DNA from: Opitutaceae bacterium
Lineage (GTDB): Bacteria; Verrucomicrobiota; Verrucomicrobiia; Opitutales; Opitutaceae
DNA: 64,000 nucleotides
Assembly (NCBI GenBank): GCA_019634615.1
Contig: JAHCAZ010000010.1
Span: 1-64,000 of the forward strand
Direction of reading: 5' to 3'
This document shows, piece after piece, positions 41,678 through 50,804 of the stretch (the first letter of the stretch is position 1; every line of letters begins with the position of its first letter). The notes beneath the pieces were generated by a model that was given only the letters and a program-made list of their open reading frames with translations, was not told where the DNA came from and searched no databases. The position numbers and the translations under genes were made by a program.

Positions 41678-42828
41678 GGGGCCGCGAGCCAGCGCGACAA
41701 CCGACCGAACACCTCCGCCGGCGTCACCTTGGGCCGCGGCAGCTTGTCCGGCGCGCCCGGCCGGATGCGGCAGTGCACGAAGCGCGGACCCGTCGCCGGC
41801 GTGCGCAGGGCCGCCGCCAACGCGGTGGGATCATCGGTCGACCAGACCGCCGCGTAGCCGCAAGCCCGGGCCACCGCCGCCAGCTGCACGCCACGACTGA
41901 CCGTGGCCTGGCCGCCGGTCGAATCATGCGCCTCGTTGTCGAGCACCACGTGCAGGAGTTCCGGCGGCGCATAGGCGCCGAGCGTCGCGAGGTTGCCCAT
42001 CCGCATGAGCACGGCGCCGTCGCCCTCGATCACCGTCACCGGCCGGCCCGGGCAGTGCAACGCGACGCCGAGGCCGAAGGCACTCGCCGAGCCCATCGAG
42101 CCGACGAGGTAAAGGTTCCAGGGATCGTCCCCGAGCGCGTAGAGCTCGCGCCCGGTGTAGCCGGTCGTGGCGATCTGCACGCCGCGCGGGTCGCGCGCAG
42201 CCCGGATGACCTGCAACGCCTCGGTCCGCGTCATGCGGTCGGCCCGCGCTCGCATGAGGACTTCGCGCACGGCAAGCTCCCGCGTGCCGATGGGCCCGCC
42301 GGCCTGCGGCTGGGCCAGCGCGTGCGGCGCCACCGCATCCTTCGCCATGATCAGTGCATAGGACCGGCCGGTCGCGGCCATATGCGCCAGCGCGGCATCC
42401 AGCGCGGCCGGCACCGCCGCCGCCTCGGTGGGAAACCGCGCCCAGGCGACGCCGATCGTGTCGAGAAGCGCCGGCGTGATGCGCCCCATCAGCTCGTGCT
42501 GCGGCTCATCGGGCTCGCCGCCGGGTTCGCCGCGGTGGGTGACGACCAGGAGCACCGGCACGCGGAACGGATGGCAAAGCGAGGTGAGCGCATTGACCGC
42601 GTTGCCGAGGCCGGAGTTCTGAAACATCACCAGGCCGCGGACCCCCGCGAGCGCCGCGCCGGCCGCCATTGCCACGGCATCGCCCTCGTTGACCGCATCG
42701 CGGAAGCGGAACCGCGGGTCGCCGATCGCCGCGTTGATGAGCGGCTTCAGGTAGGAGCAGGGCGTGCCGGTGATGAAACGAATCCCATGCGCTTGGCACG
42801 CATCGAGGAAGACCGCGGCGGGGATCAT
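41674..42828 (-). CDS. aepY: Phosphonopyruvate decarboxylase
   Basis: 384 residues, a thiamine-diphosphate enzyme that decarboxylates phosphonopyruvate to phosphonoacetaldehyde, pulling the unfavourable PEP mutase reaction forward. Motifs: FITGTPCSYLKPLINA at the N-terminus, the activating Glu in NEGDAVAMAAGAALAG, and the ThDP/Mg site EGDGAVLMRMGNLATLGAYA with the Asn in VVLDNEAHDSTGGQ. It lies 3 bases after the PEP mutase gene and overlaps the glycosyltransferase downstream. Confidence 0.95.
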   Translation of the reverse strand: MIPAAVFLDACQAHGIRFITGTPCSYLKPLINAAIGDPRFRFRDAVNEGDAVAMAAGAALAGVRGLVMFQNSGLGNAVNALTSLCHPFRVPVLLVVTHRGEPGGEPDEPQHELMGRITPALLDTIGVAWARFPTEAAAVPAALDAALAHMAATGRSYALIMAKDAVAPHALAQPQAGGPIGTRELAVREVLMRARADRMTRTEALQVIRAARDPRGVQIATTGYTGRELYALGDDPWNLYLVGSMGSASAFGLGVALHCPGRPVTVIEGDGAVLMRMGNLATLGAYAPPELLHVVLDNEAHDSTGGQATVSRGVQLAAVARACGYAAVWSTDDPTALAAALRTPATGPRFVHCRIRPGAPDKLPRPKVTPAEVFGRLSRWLAAP

Positions 42829-42831
42829 GGC

Positions 42832-44463
42832 TCAGAGGTTGCTGGCGCCGGCGAGGTCGTAGGCCGACTCGATCGTCGTCCAGTCGCCGGAGAACAGGTG
42901 CACCTTCACCCGGTGGCCCTGCGCCACGAGGTCGGCCAGCAGGTCCACCATGGCGAGTCGCGCAAAATCCGGCCGGGAGCGCGCCGCCTCGACCCAGGCC
43001 CGCACGATCGCGGCGCCGCGCGCCGAGCACTGCAGCAGGCCGATCCACTCCGCGTCAAAGGCGGCGAAGTCCGCCGAGAACGCCGCCGCCGCGAGCGTGG
43101 TCTCGCCGTCGAGGAACGCATGCGCCGGCGCGGCGGCGAGGCGCAGGAGGTCGCGGGGCGCAGCCGGCGCCTCGGCCGCCGTCCCGCGGATGCGACGGTC
43201 GGCGGCGATCACGAAGTCGGCGTCATCGTCGAGCAACACCTGCAGGAGGTATCGGCGACAGAGGATATCGCCAAAGGCGATCAGGCACGGGCCCGCCAGC
43301 GCCTCGGCCGCGCAGGCGAGCGAGGCGACCTCGCCCGTGGTCGCCCAGGCGGGATTGTCGAAGCGACGCAGGCCGGCGCGGTTGATCGCCGCGGCCTGGT
43401 AGCCGGCGACGACGTTGAGGCTGGGCACATTGAGGGCCGAGAGGTGGTCGCAGAGCCGGTCCAGCAATGACACGCCAGCCACGCGGAGCAGGGTCTTCGG
43501 CACGGCCTGCGTCAGCGGATGCAGGGCCCCGCTGCCGCGGGTCGCGGCGAGGATGATCGCCCCGCGGCGCGGCGCCGCGGCCAGGTAGCGCGACTCGGCC
43601 TCCCGCAGTTCGTCGTCCCCCTGCAGGCGGAAGACCTCCGCGAGCGGCGCAAGGGTCTCCTCCACGCCGGCCACGCTGCGCTCGGCGGCGATGCGCGCGG
43701 CCGCCCGCTGCATCGCCGGGATCGCGGCGCGGAGCAGGTGGTTGCCCCAGATCACGGCGGCGACCTTGCGCTGGGCGAAGAGCTCCACCGGCGTGGTGTA
43801 GTACTTGGTCGGGATGAGGATGACCGGGTGGCGGTTGGCCCAGGCGTCGAGAAACGCGAGCACCTCGTCGGGCCGCGACTTCGCGCTGTGCACGATGATC
43901 GCATCCGCGCCGGCCTCGCGGTACGCCTCGGCGCGGCGCAGCGCCTCCGCCAGCCCCCAGCCCGCGATGAGCGCCTCGGTGCGGGCCACGATCACGAAGT
44001 CGTCGTCCGCCTGCGCGTCCTTGCCCGCCTTCAGCTTGCCGCAGAACTCGTCCACGGCCGCCAGCGGCTGCGCGTCGCCGCGCAGGAAGCTGTTCGTCTT
44101 GGGGAAGATCTTGTCCTCGATGCACACGCCGGCGATGCCGCGGGTGCCGAGCTTGCGGACGAAGCGGCGGAAGTTGTTGAAGTTGCCGTAGCCGGTGTCG
44201 CCATCGAGCAGGATCGGCGCCGTCGCGGCGTCGGCCATGAACTCGGCCTGGTCGAGGACCTGCGTCCAGCTCGCCTCGTTGTTGTCGCGCACGCCGAGCG
44301 CGGCGGACAGCGACAGGCCGCTGGCCCAGAGCCCGGCAAAGCCCGCCTCGCTCGCGATGCGCGCCGAGACCCCGTCGTGCACCGCCATCAGGAAGTCGAG
44401 CCGGTCCGTGCCGAGCAGGGCGCGGAGCCGGGTGGTGGCGCGGGGGCGGGCGTCAGCGGGCAT
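42832..44463 (-). CDS. aepX: PEP mutase fused to a nucleotidyltransferase-like domain
   Basis: 543 residues. The N-terminal domain (about 1-295) is phosphoenolpyruvate mutase, which forms the C-P bond: DGDTGYGNFNN and the diagnostic EDKIFPKTNSF at about residue 116. The C-terminal domain (about 303-540) has the fold of a sugar- or choline-type nucleotidyltransferase (IILAATRGSGALHPLTQ, VPKTLLRVAGVSLLDRL, FGDILC), but the signature GxGxR is degenerate (ATRGSGAL). Similar fusions are known for AEP pathways. Since a separate canonical cytidylyltransferase is encoded two genes upstream, this domain may be inactive or have another substrate. The gene overlaps the transaminase by 11 bases. Confidence 0.92.
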   Translation of the reverse strand: MPADARPRATTRLRALLGTDRLDFLMAVHDGVSARIASEAGFAGLWASGLSLSAALGVRDNNEASWTQVLDQAEFMADAATAPILLDGDTGYGNFNNFRRFVRKLGTRGIAGVCIEDKIFPKTNSFLRGDAQPLAAVDEFCGKLKAGKDAQADDDFVIVARTEALIAGWGLAEALRRAEAYREAGADAIIVHSAKSRPDEVLAFLDAWANRHPVILIPTKYYTTPVELFAQRKVAAVIWGNHLLRAAIPAMQRAAARIAAERSVAGVEETLAPLAEVFRLQGDDELREAESRYLAAAPRRGAIILAATRGSGALHPLTQAVPKTLLRVAGVSLLDRLCDHLSALNVPSLNVVAGYQAAAINRAGLRRFDNPAWATTGEVASLACAAEALAGPCLIAFGDILCRRYLLQVLLDDDADFVIAADRRIRGTAAEAPAAPRDLLRLAAAPAHAFLDGETTLAAAAFSADFAAFDAEWIGLLQCSARGAAIVRAWVEAARSRPDFARLAMVDLLADLVAQGHRVKVHLFSGDWTTIESAYDLAGASNL

Positions 44464-45550
44464 CGAGATACTCCTTCACGGCGGCGAGGAAGGTCCGCAG
44501 GTCGGCGGGCGTCAACGCCCCGATGTTCGCGACGCGGAAGGTATCGCGGTCCGTGAGCTTGCCCGGGTACAGCGTGATGCCGCGGGCGTAGAGGAAGTCG
44601 TGCAGGCCGTCGAAGGTGAAGCCCGGCCACGCCGGCGTGAGGAAGGTCGTGAGCAGGCCCGAATGCAGCGCGCGCGGCAGCAGCGGCTCGAAGCCGAGCG
44701 CCGTCATGCCGGCCAGCATCGTCTCGTAGCAGGCCCGGTACCGCGCCGCGCGCGCCGGCACGGTCTCGGCAAGCGTCTCCTGCAGCGCCGCGGCCAACGC
44801 GTAGACGACCGGCACCGGCGGCGTGAACGGGAACTGCCCGGCCGCGAGGCTGCGCTCGTGCGCGTGCAGGTCGAGGGCGACGCTGCGGGCCGTCCCGGTC
44901 GCGGCGGCGAGGACCGGCCGCCGCACGAGGACGAAGCCGAGGCCGGGCTGGCCTTGGAGGCATTTGTTGGCGGTGCCGATGAGCGCGTCCACCGGCGCGC
45001 CGGCCAGCGTGTACGGCAGGCCCGCGAACGAGGAGATGCCGTCGACGATCGAGATCACGCCCCGGGCGCGGCACACGGCGCCGAATTCCTCCAGCGGATT
45101 CAGGAGCCCCGTCGTGGTCTCGTGGTGCACCCAGAAGGCATGGGTGCACGGCTCGCCCGCGGCCAGTTGCGCCTCGAACGCGGCCGCGGTCGGCCGCTGC
45201 GTCCAGTCGTGACGCCACACGCGGTTCGCGATGCCGAGGGCGGCCGCGATCGCCGCGGCGCGCGCGCCGTAGGCGCCGTTCGCCAGGATCAGCACCCGGC
45301 CCGCGCGCGGCACGAGCGAGCCCAGGGCCGCTTCCATCGCGGCCGTCCCGGGTCCGGCCAGAAGCACGGGCGCATAGGTCGCCGCATCGGTGCCGGCCAC
45401 CGTCAGCAAATCGCGCCGGATGGCCGTGACGACGGCGCCAAACTCCGCTTCGCGCGGGCAGATGTCGGCCGCGAGCAGCGCCAGTTTCACGCGATCGGTC
45501 GTCGTGGCGGGACCGGGGTTGAGGAGGATTTTCCGCGGGGGCAGGTTCAT
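44453..45550 (-). CDS. phnW: 2-aminoethylphosphonate transaminase
   Basis: 365 residues, a class V PLP aminotransferase. In the biosynthetic direction it aminates phosphonoacetaldehyde to 2-aminoethylphosphonate. Landmarks: ILLNPGPATTTDRVKLAL at the start, ADICPREAEF, VLLAGPGTAAMEA, VDGISSFAGLP and the PLP-lysine in GTANKCLQGQPGLGFVL. The start at 45550 overlaps the stop of the cytidylyltransferase gene by 4 bases. The strict operon with PEP mutase and decarboxylase supports synthesis rather than breakdown; no phosphonatase gene is present. Confidence 0.93.
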   Translation of the reverse strand: MNLPPRKILLNPGPATTTDRVKLALLAADICPREAEFGAVVTAIRRDLLTVAGTDAATYAPVLLAGPGTAAMEAALGSLVPRAGRVLILANGAYGARAAAIAAALGIANRVWRHDWTQRPTAAAFEAQLAAGEPCTHAFWVHHETTTGLLNPLEEFGAVCRARGVISIVDGISSFAGLPYTLAGAPVDALIGTANKCLQGQPGLGFVLVRRPVLAAATGTARSVALDLHAHERSLAAGQFPFTPPVPVVYALAAALQETLAETVPARAARYRACYETMLAGMTALGFEPLLPRALHSGLLTTFLTPAWPGFTFDGLHDFLYARGITLYPGKLTDRDTFRVANIGALTPADLRTFLAAVKEYLDAR

Positions 45551-46323
45551 GGCGACCGGGCGGCAGTATGATCCGATTCCACGATGCGCGGCCAGACCTG
45601 TTCGCGGGCCCGCCGCAGGTGGTCCGCGGTGTCGATTTCGCACCACTGCAGGTCCGGGACCAGGCAGACACTGACCGGGCGTGCGGCGCACAGCAGGTTG
45701 AGTCCATCCTCGTAATGCGCCGCGGCGGGCAAGGTGGCCGCCGCCGCGATCAGCCCGTCGGCCGCCGGCCGCGACAGCCGCGTGAGGCCCACGAGCTCGC
45801 CGACGCGCGGCGCACCGGTCCAGGCGGTTTTCGCGAGGTGCGCGAGCCGGCCGTCCCGGGCATAGACCCAGACCTCGTCGCCGCTCGCCGTGTAGCCGCT
45901 GGCGAGCAGGACCTCCGCGCCGGGCGCGGCGAGGACCGCCGCGAGGGCGCGCCGCTCGTAGAGGAGATCGGACTCGACGACCAGCACGTCGCCCGCGGTC
46001 GCGCGCAGGCCGATGACGAGCGACGCGAGGCTGCCGGTCGTGGCAAAGTCGGGATTCGACACCATTCGCACCGCGGGAAAATTCCGCTGCAGATACTCGC
46101 GGTAGACTTCCTGCTTCCACCCGCCGACGAGCACGATTTCCGCCACCCCGGCCGCCGCCAGGAGGGTCAGCGAGCGCCCGAGCACCGGGCCGGGGCCGAC
46201 CTCGACCAGGCCTTTCGGGCGGTCGGCCTGCAGGCGCGAGCCCAGCCCGGCGGCCAGGATGATGGCGGTCGGGGCGGAGTTGCAGGCGGTTTGCATGGTG
46301 GCGGGATTACCGTGCGACGACAT
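45547..46323 (-). CDS. Probable CTP:2-aminoethylphosphonate cytidylyltransferase
   Basis: 258 residues from the upstream ATG; the Met at 46296 is an alternative start. A complete nucleotidyltransferase: IILAAGLGSRLQADRPKGLV with the GLGSR and Lys motifs, SDLLYERRAL as the metal-binding Asp region, and the closing WCEIDTADHLRRA. It resembles LicC/PntC-like cytidylyltransferases. As the first gene of the AEP operon it most likely activates AEP to CMP-AEP for transfer to a lipid or glycan. It is divergent from the PhyH-type dioxygenase with a 73-base shared promoter region. Confidence 0.82.
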   Translation of the reverse strand: MSSHGNPATMQTACNSAPTAIILAAGLGSRLQADRPKGLVEVGPGPVLGRSLTLLAAAGVAEIVLVGGWKQEVYREYLQRNFPAVRMVSNPDFATTGSLASLVIGLRATAGDVLVVESDLLYERRALAAVLAAPGAEVLLASGYTASGDEVWVYARDGRLAHLAKTAWTGAPRVGELVGLTRLSRPAADGLIAAAATLPAAAHYEDGLNLLCAARPVSVCLVPDLQWCEIDTADHLRRAREQVWPRIVESDHTAARSP

Positions 46324-46396
46324 AGAAACTGCCCGGTGGCAGGGTCAATGGCATTGACACCTCCGACCTTCGTTCGGCTCATTCCCTCCGGGTTCC

Positions 46397-47149
46397 ATGC
46401 TCACACCGGCCCAGCTCAGCGAATTCCAGCGTGATGGTTTTCTCGTCCTGCGGGGTTTTTTCCCCCAGACCCGCATCGGGACGGTGGGCGATGCCATTGC
46501 GGCGATCGCGGCGCGGCCGCCGCGCGCAGGCCACGAGATGGTGTATTTCGAGGACAGTGTCACCGAGCCGGGTCGTCGCGTGCTCTCGCGCATCGAGCGG
46601 TTCATCGAGGAGGATGAGGTCTTGGCTGATTTCATCCTCCGCTCCGGGTTGACCGAGCTGGCGGGCGCGGTGCTCGGGGAGCCGGCCGTGCTGTTCAAGG
46701 AGAAGATCAACTTCAAGCTGGCCAACGGCCAGGGCTTCGCCCCGCACCAGGACATCCAGCCGGGCTGGGACACCTATGCCAGCTACTTCATCTCGGTCCT
46801 GGTCACGATCGATCCCAGCACGGTCGAAAACGGCTGCATCGAGCTCGCCGCGGGCCATCACCGGCGCGGCTGGCTCGGGGAACGCATGAAACCCCTCACG
46901 CCCGAACAGCTGGCCGGCGTCGAATTCGTCAAGTTCCCCACCGCGCCCGGCGACGTCGTCATCTTCGATTGCTTCACCCCGCACCAATCCGCGCCCAACC
47001 TGACCGCAAACGCCCGGCGCAATCTTTACCTGACCTACAACCGCGCCCGCGAAGGCGACTTCCGTGCCCGCTACTTCGCCGACAAGCGGGCCGCGTTCCC
47101 GCCCGATTTCGAGCGCCTGCCCGGGCAGAAACTCCAGTTCAAAGTTTGA
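46397..47149 (+). CDS. PhyH-family dioxygenase, candidate AEP hydroxylase
   Basis: 250 residues. The PhyH/PhnY-type fold begins LSEFQRDGFLVLRGFFPQ. Iron ligands are the HxD of APHQDIQPGW (His at about 117) and the His in FTPHQSAPN at about 195; the 2-oxoglutarate Arg is probably in ARRNLYLTY. PhnY converts AEP to 1-hydroxy-AEP, and this gene is divergently paired with the AEP operon, so hydroxylation of AEP or an AEP-lipid is the simplest idea. Other PhyH substrates cannot be excluded. The next gene starts 7 bases after its stop. Confidence 0.82.
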   Translation: MLTPAQLSEFQRDGFLVLRGFFPQTRIGTVGDAIAAIAARPPRAGHEMVYFEDSVTEPGRRVLSRIERFIEEDEVLADFILRSGLTELAGAVLGEPAVLFKEKINFKLANGQGFAPHQDIQPGWDTYASYFISVLVTIDPSTVENGCIELAAGHHRRGWLGERMKPLTPEQLAGVEFVKFPTAPGDVVIFDCFTPHQSAPNLTANARRNLYLTYNRAREGDFRARYFADKRAAFPPDFERLPGQKLQFKV

Positions 47150-47156
47150 ATCCGCC

Positions 47157-48710
47157 GTGAAGACTCCCCCCCACCGCCGCCCACCCCCGTGTCGCTTCCG
47201 CCTGGCCGCCCTCTTCGTGGCGGGCACCGCCCTCGCCCTGGCCGACACCCCCGCGCCGGCGCCCGCCGCCGGCCTGAGCCTGGCCGGCGCGGTGTCCGCC
47301 ACGCTCGAGCACAACCCCGCCCTGCGCGTGCAGAAATCCGTCATCGAGCAGCGGGCGGGCGTCGCGGAGCAGTTCGCCGGCGCCTTCGACTGGACCGCCA
47401 CCGGCAGCCTCGGCTACCGCAAGGATCGCACGCCCGTTCCCGGGTTCCCCGGCACCGAGCCCGTGGAGAGTTCCGGGCATACGACCTACTCGGCCGGCGT
47501 GGAGCGCCTGTTCCGCTCCGGCGTCTTCGTGCGGCCCTCGGTCGCCGTCGGCATCGACGAGAACTTCACCCCGGCCAGCCCGACCTACGGCGCCTCGCAG
47601 CTCAGCGTGCAGATCGTCGTCCCCCTCCTCCGGGGGCTCGGGAGCGACAGCACCGGCGCCGCCGAGGCCGCGGCCCGCGGCGATGTCGCCGTCGCCCGGC
47701 TCCTCTACCAGCACGCCCTCTCGCTGCAGACCTTCGGCACCGCCTCGAACTACTGGGCCTGCCGCAGCGCCGACGAGACGCTGGCCGTGCAGCGCGACGT
47801 CGAGCGCGCCGCCGAGCAGCTCGTCGAGTCCACCAAGGTCCTCGTCAACAGCGGCGTCTTCCCCCCGGCCTACCTCCTGCAGGCCGAGGCCAACCTCCGC
47901 GACAAGCGCACCGTGCGCATCAACGCCGAGCTCGACGCCCACGACGCCCGCTTCAGCCTCGGCCGCTCACTCGGCCTGGCCCCCGAGAAGATCGCCACCA
48001 CGCCCGCCCCGGTCGACCCCTTCCCCGCCCTGCCCGCCGCCCTCGCGCCCCTCGATCCCGAGGCCCGCAACCGGCTGATCGTCCGGGCGCTGAACCAGCG
48101 CGCCGACTACCTCGCCGCCCAGCAGAGCCAGGTCCCGCTCGCCATCCTCGCCAAGCAGGCCGAGCTGGACCTGAAGCCTGAGGTCAATCTCTCCGCCAGC
48201 GCCGGCTACAAGGGCCTCAACGCCGGCAGCTCCCCGCTGTCGCCCCTCGGCAAGCGGCTCACGGGCGCCAATGCCGAGGTCGGCGTCTCGATCGCCTGGC
48301 CCTTCCGCAACAGCTACCAGCGCGGCCTGCTGCGCGAGCGCCGTGCCAGCCAGGAACAGGCCGAGGCCGAGACCGTGCAGCTCGCCCAGGGCGTCGCCCG
48401 CGAGGTCCTGCTCGCCCTCGAGCAGCTGCGCCTCCGCGCCGACACCGTGCGCTCGGCGTACGAGACGGTCGGCATCGCCAAGCGCGCCGTCGCCGCGCAG
48501 TACGACCAGCTGAAGGCCGGCGACGGCACGATCCTCGACGTGATCACCCTCGAGAACCTCTACTCCTCCGCCCGCATCAGCTACATCAACGCCCATGCCT
48601 CGTATGCGATCGCCGTCGCCCAGCTGCGTTACGCGCTCGGGGAGTTCTTCGCCGCGGCCGACGCCGACAACCTCACCCTCAACGATCCCACCCAAGTGCC
48701 CAGCCTGTGA
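47157..48710 (+). CDS. TolC-like outer membrane efflux protein
   Basis: 517 residues starting at a GTG (47157), which gives a proper signal peptide (FRLAALFVAGTALALADT). Two homologous halves of long helices and strands follow, as in TolC: LSLAGAVSATLEHNPALRVQKS, AYLLQAEANLRDKRTVRIN, then EVGVSIAWPFRNSYQRGLL and DGTILDVITLENLYSSARISY. It would form the outer-membrane channel for the membrane-fusion protein, permeases and ATPase encoded next. This linked arrangement resembles the DevBCA-HgdD lipid export machine of cyanobacteria. Confidence 0.9.
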   Translation: MKTPPHRRPPPCRFRLAALFVAGTALALADTPAPAPAAGLSLAGAVSATLEHNPALRVQKSVIEQRAGVAEQFAGAFDWTATGSLGYRKDRTPVPGFPGTEPVESSGHTTYSAGVERLFRSGVFVRPSVAVGIDENFTPASPTYGASQLSVQIVVPLLRGLGSDSTGAAEAAARGDVAVARLLYQHALSLQTFGTASNYWACRSADETLAVQRDVERAAEQLVESTKVLVNSGVFPPAYLLQAEANLRDKRTVRINAELDAHDARFSLGRSLGLAPEKIATTPAPVDPFPALPAALAPLDPEARNRLIVRALNQRADYLAAQQSQVPLAILAKQAELDLKPEVNLSASAGYKGLNAGSSPLSPLGKRLTGANAEVGVSIAWPFRNSYQRGLLRERRASQEQAEAETVQLAQGVAREVLLALEQLRLRADTVRSAYETVGIAKRAVAAQYDQLKAGDGTILDVITLENLYSSARISYINAHASYAIAVAQLRYALGEFFAAADADNLTLNDPTQVPSL

Positions 48711-48732
48711 AACCCTGCACCCCTTCCGCCCG

Positions 48733-49653
48733 ATGAAACCCACCCGCCCCCTCCTCGCCGCCCTGCTCGGCGGTCTCCTCCTCGCCGTCCCCGCCGCCGC
48801 CGACACGCTGTCGGCCCTCGGCCGCGTCCTGCCGCGCTCCGGCATCATCGAAGTCCAGGGTGCCGTCGGCGACATCGTCCAGTCGATCAACGTCCCCGAG
48901 GGCGCCTGGGTCGAGGCCGGCCAGTCCCTCGCCACGCTCTCCTCCGCCCCCGCGGCCCGGGCGCGCCTGCAGCAGGCCGAGGCCGAGCTCGCCGCCACGC
49001 GCGAGAACGCCGCCCGCGACCTCGCCATCGCCGAGGGCCAGATCGCGGCCGCGGAGCTCGAGCTCACCTACGCCGCCAACCGCTTCGACCGCATCAAGGC
49101 CGCCGGCAACAGCGAGTTCATCTCGCCCGACCAGGTCGAGGCCCGCACCCTCGGCAAGCAGCAGGCCGAGCTCAAGCTCGCCCAGGCCCGGCAGGACCTC
49201 GCCAAGGCCCGCCTCGCCGGCGATCGCAGCATCCGCGCCGCCGAGGCCGAGGTCACGGCCGCCCGCGCCACCCTCGCCGCCGCCGAGGTGCGCGCCCCCA
49301 TCAAGGCCCAGGTGCTCAAGGTCCGCGCCCGCCCCGGCGCCCCGGTCGGCCCCGGCAGCCTGTTCCAGCTCGGCGACACCGCCGCCATGGTCGTCGTCGC
49401 CGAGGTCTACGAGGCCGACGTCCTCAAGGTGAAGACCGGCCAGAAGGTCACGGTCAGCTCCGCCGCGCTCCCGAAAAAGCTCACCGGCACCGTCGCCAGC
49501 ATCAGCAGCATGATCGCGCGCAACGCCCTCGAGAGCATCGACCCCAACGCCGGCAGCCAGAGCCGCATCGTCGAGGTCACGGTGCAGATGGACGAGGCCA
49601 GCCCGCTGGACCGCCTCGTCCTGCTGCAGGTGGACGTGACGATCACGCTCTGA
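48733..49653 (+). CDS. Periplasmic adaptor protein (HlyD/DevB-like)
   Basis: 306 residues with a signal sequence or N-terminal anchor. A lipoyl-like half-motif (GDIVQSINVPEGAWVEAGQ), a long helical hairpin of about 100 residues rich in Ala/Glu/Arg (AEAELAATRENAARDLAIAE ... TLGKQQAELKLAQARQDLAK), then the second lipoyl half (IKAQVLKVRARPGAPVG) and a barrel domain (EVYEADVLKVKTGQKV). This is the membrane-fusion architecture of DevB, linking the ABC permease to the TolC-like channel. It lies 15 bases before the first permease gene. Confidence 0.9.
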   Translation: MKPTRPLLAALLGGLLLAVPAAADTLSALGRVLPRSGIIEVQGAVGDIVQSINVPEGAWVEAGQSLATLSSAPAARARLQQAEAELAATRENAARDLAIAEGQIAAAELELTYAANRFDRIKAAGNSEFISPDQVEARTLGKQQAELKLAQARQDLAKARLAGDRSIRAAEAEVTAARATLAAAEVRAPIKAQVLKVRARPGAPVGPGSLFQLGDTAAMVVVAEVYEADVLKVKTGQKVTVSSAALPKKLTGTVASISSMIARNALESIDPNAGSQSRIVEVTVQMDEASPLDRLVLLQVDVTITL

Positions 49654-49668
49654 CCGGTCCGCCCGCCG

Positions 49669-50799
49669 ATGCGCACCCCCGTCGCCTGGTTCAACTCGAT
49701 CGAGCAGCCGCGTCGCACCGCGGCCGCCGTCGGCGGGATCGCGTTCGCCCTGCTCCTCATCTTCATGCAGGCGGGTTTCCTCGGCGCGGCCCGCGTCAAT
49801 GTCTCGATCATCTACCAGGCCCTCGACTTCGACCTCGTCATCCACTCCCGCGCCTACCTGACCCTGCCGCGCAGCGACCCGTTTGACCGGCTGCGCCTCA
49901 TCCAGGCCGTGTCCGTGCCGGGGGTCGGCAGCGTCACGCGCTTCCTCACCGACAGCTACGGCTGGCGCAATCCCGCGACGGGCTCCACCGCCGGCGGCTT
50001 CCTCCTGGGCGTGCCGGCCGATTCCAAGGCCTTCGTCGACCCCGAGATCAACCGCCAGCTCGCCACCGTCCGGCCGACCCTCACCGCGCTGGTCGACCGC
50101 AAATCGCGCCCCAGCTATGGTCCCTGGGAGGTCGGCGGCCGGTGCCTCATCAACGACCAGCCCGTCCTCATCACCGGCTCCTATGACCTGGGCCTGGGCC
50201 TCCTCGCCGATGGCTCCGCCGTCGTCAGCGACGAGACCTACGAGCGTCTCATGGGGCCCTGGAACTCGCGCTACGCCAACCTCGGCCTGATCAAGGTGGC
50301 CCCGGGCGCCGACGTCGCGCAGGTGGCGGCCGCCCTTCGCGAGCGCCTCCCGGCCGACGTCGTCGTCACCACGAAGGCCGACATCATCCGCCGCGAGCAG
50401 CATTATTTCGTCAACGTGAAGCCCGTCGGCATCATGTTCCAGGTCGGCGTGGTCGTCGCCTTCGCCGCCGGCGCCGCGATCCTCTACCAGATCCTCGCGA
50501 GCGAGATGAACAACCGCCTCGGTGAGTTCGCCACGCTCAAGGCGCTCGGCTACCCGGCGGCCAAGATCTACGGCATCGGCATCCAGCAGGGCCTGATCTA
50601 CGCCCTGCTCGCCTACGGCCCCGCCCTGGTCCTCGCCACCCTCCTGTACGACGTGGCGCGGCGCCTGTCGGGCTTCCCGCTCTACATGGACCTCGGCCGC
50701 GCCGGCTTCGTCCTCGGCTTGGCGCTCATCATGTGCGCCTTCGCCGCCGTGCTCTCCCTCTGGAAGATCCGCAAGGCCGACCCGGCCTCCCTGTTCTGA
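49669..50799 (+). CDS. DevC-like ABC permease (first of two)
   Basis: 376 residues. MacB/FtsX topology: one N-terminal helix (about 22-42), a large periplasmic domain, then three C-terminal helices (GIMFQVGVVVAFAAGAAILYQ, LIYALLAYGPALVLATLLY, AGFVLGLALIMCAFAAVLSL). The segment NNRLGEFATLKALGYPAAKIY is the cytoplasmic coupling motif, and the C-terminus KADPASLF is typical of DevC. Two related permeases in one operon suggest a heterodimeric exporter. Confidence 0.92.
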   Translation: MRTPVAWFNSIEQPRRTAAAVGGIAFALLLIFMQAGFLGAARVNVSIIYQALDFDLVIHSRAYLTLPRSDPFDRLRLIQAVSVPGVGSVTRFLTDSYGWRNPATGSTAGGFLLGVPADSKAFVDPEINRQLATVRPTLTALVDRKSRPSYGPWEVGGRCLINDQPVLITGSYDLGLGLLADGSAVVSDETYERLMGPWNSRYANLGLIKVAPGADVAQVAAALRERLPADVVVTTKADIIRREQHYFVNVKPVGIMFQVGVVVAFAAGAAILYQILASEMNNRLGEFATLKALGYPAAKIYGIGIQQGLIYALLAYGPALVLATLLYDVARRLSGFPLYMDLGRAGFVLGLALIMCAFAAVLSLWKIRKADPASLF

Positions 50800-50804
50800 G
50801 CGCC

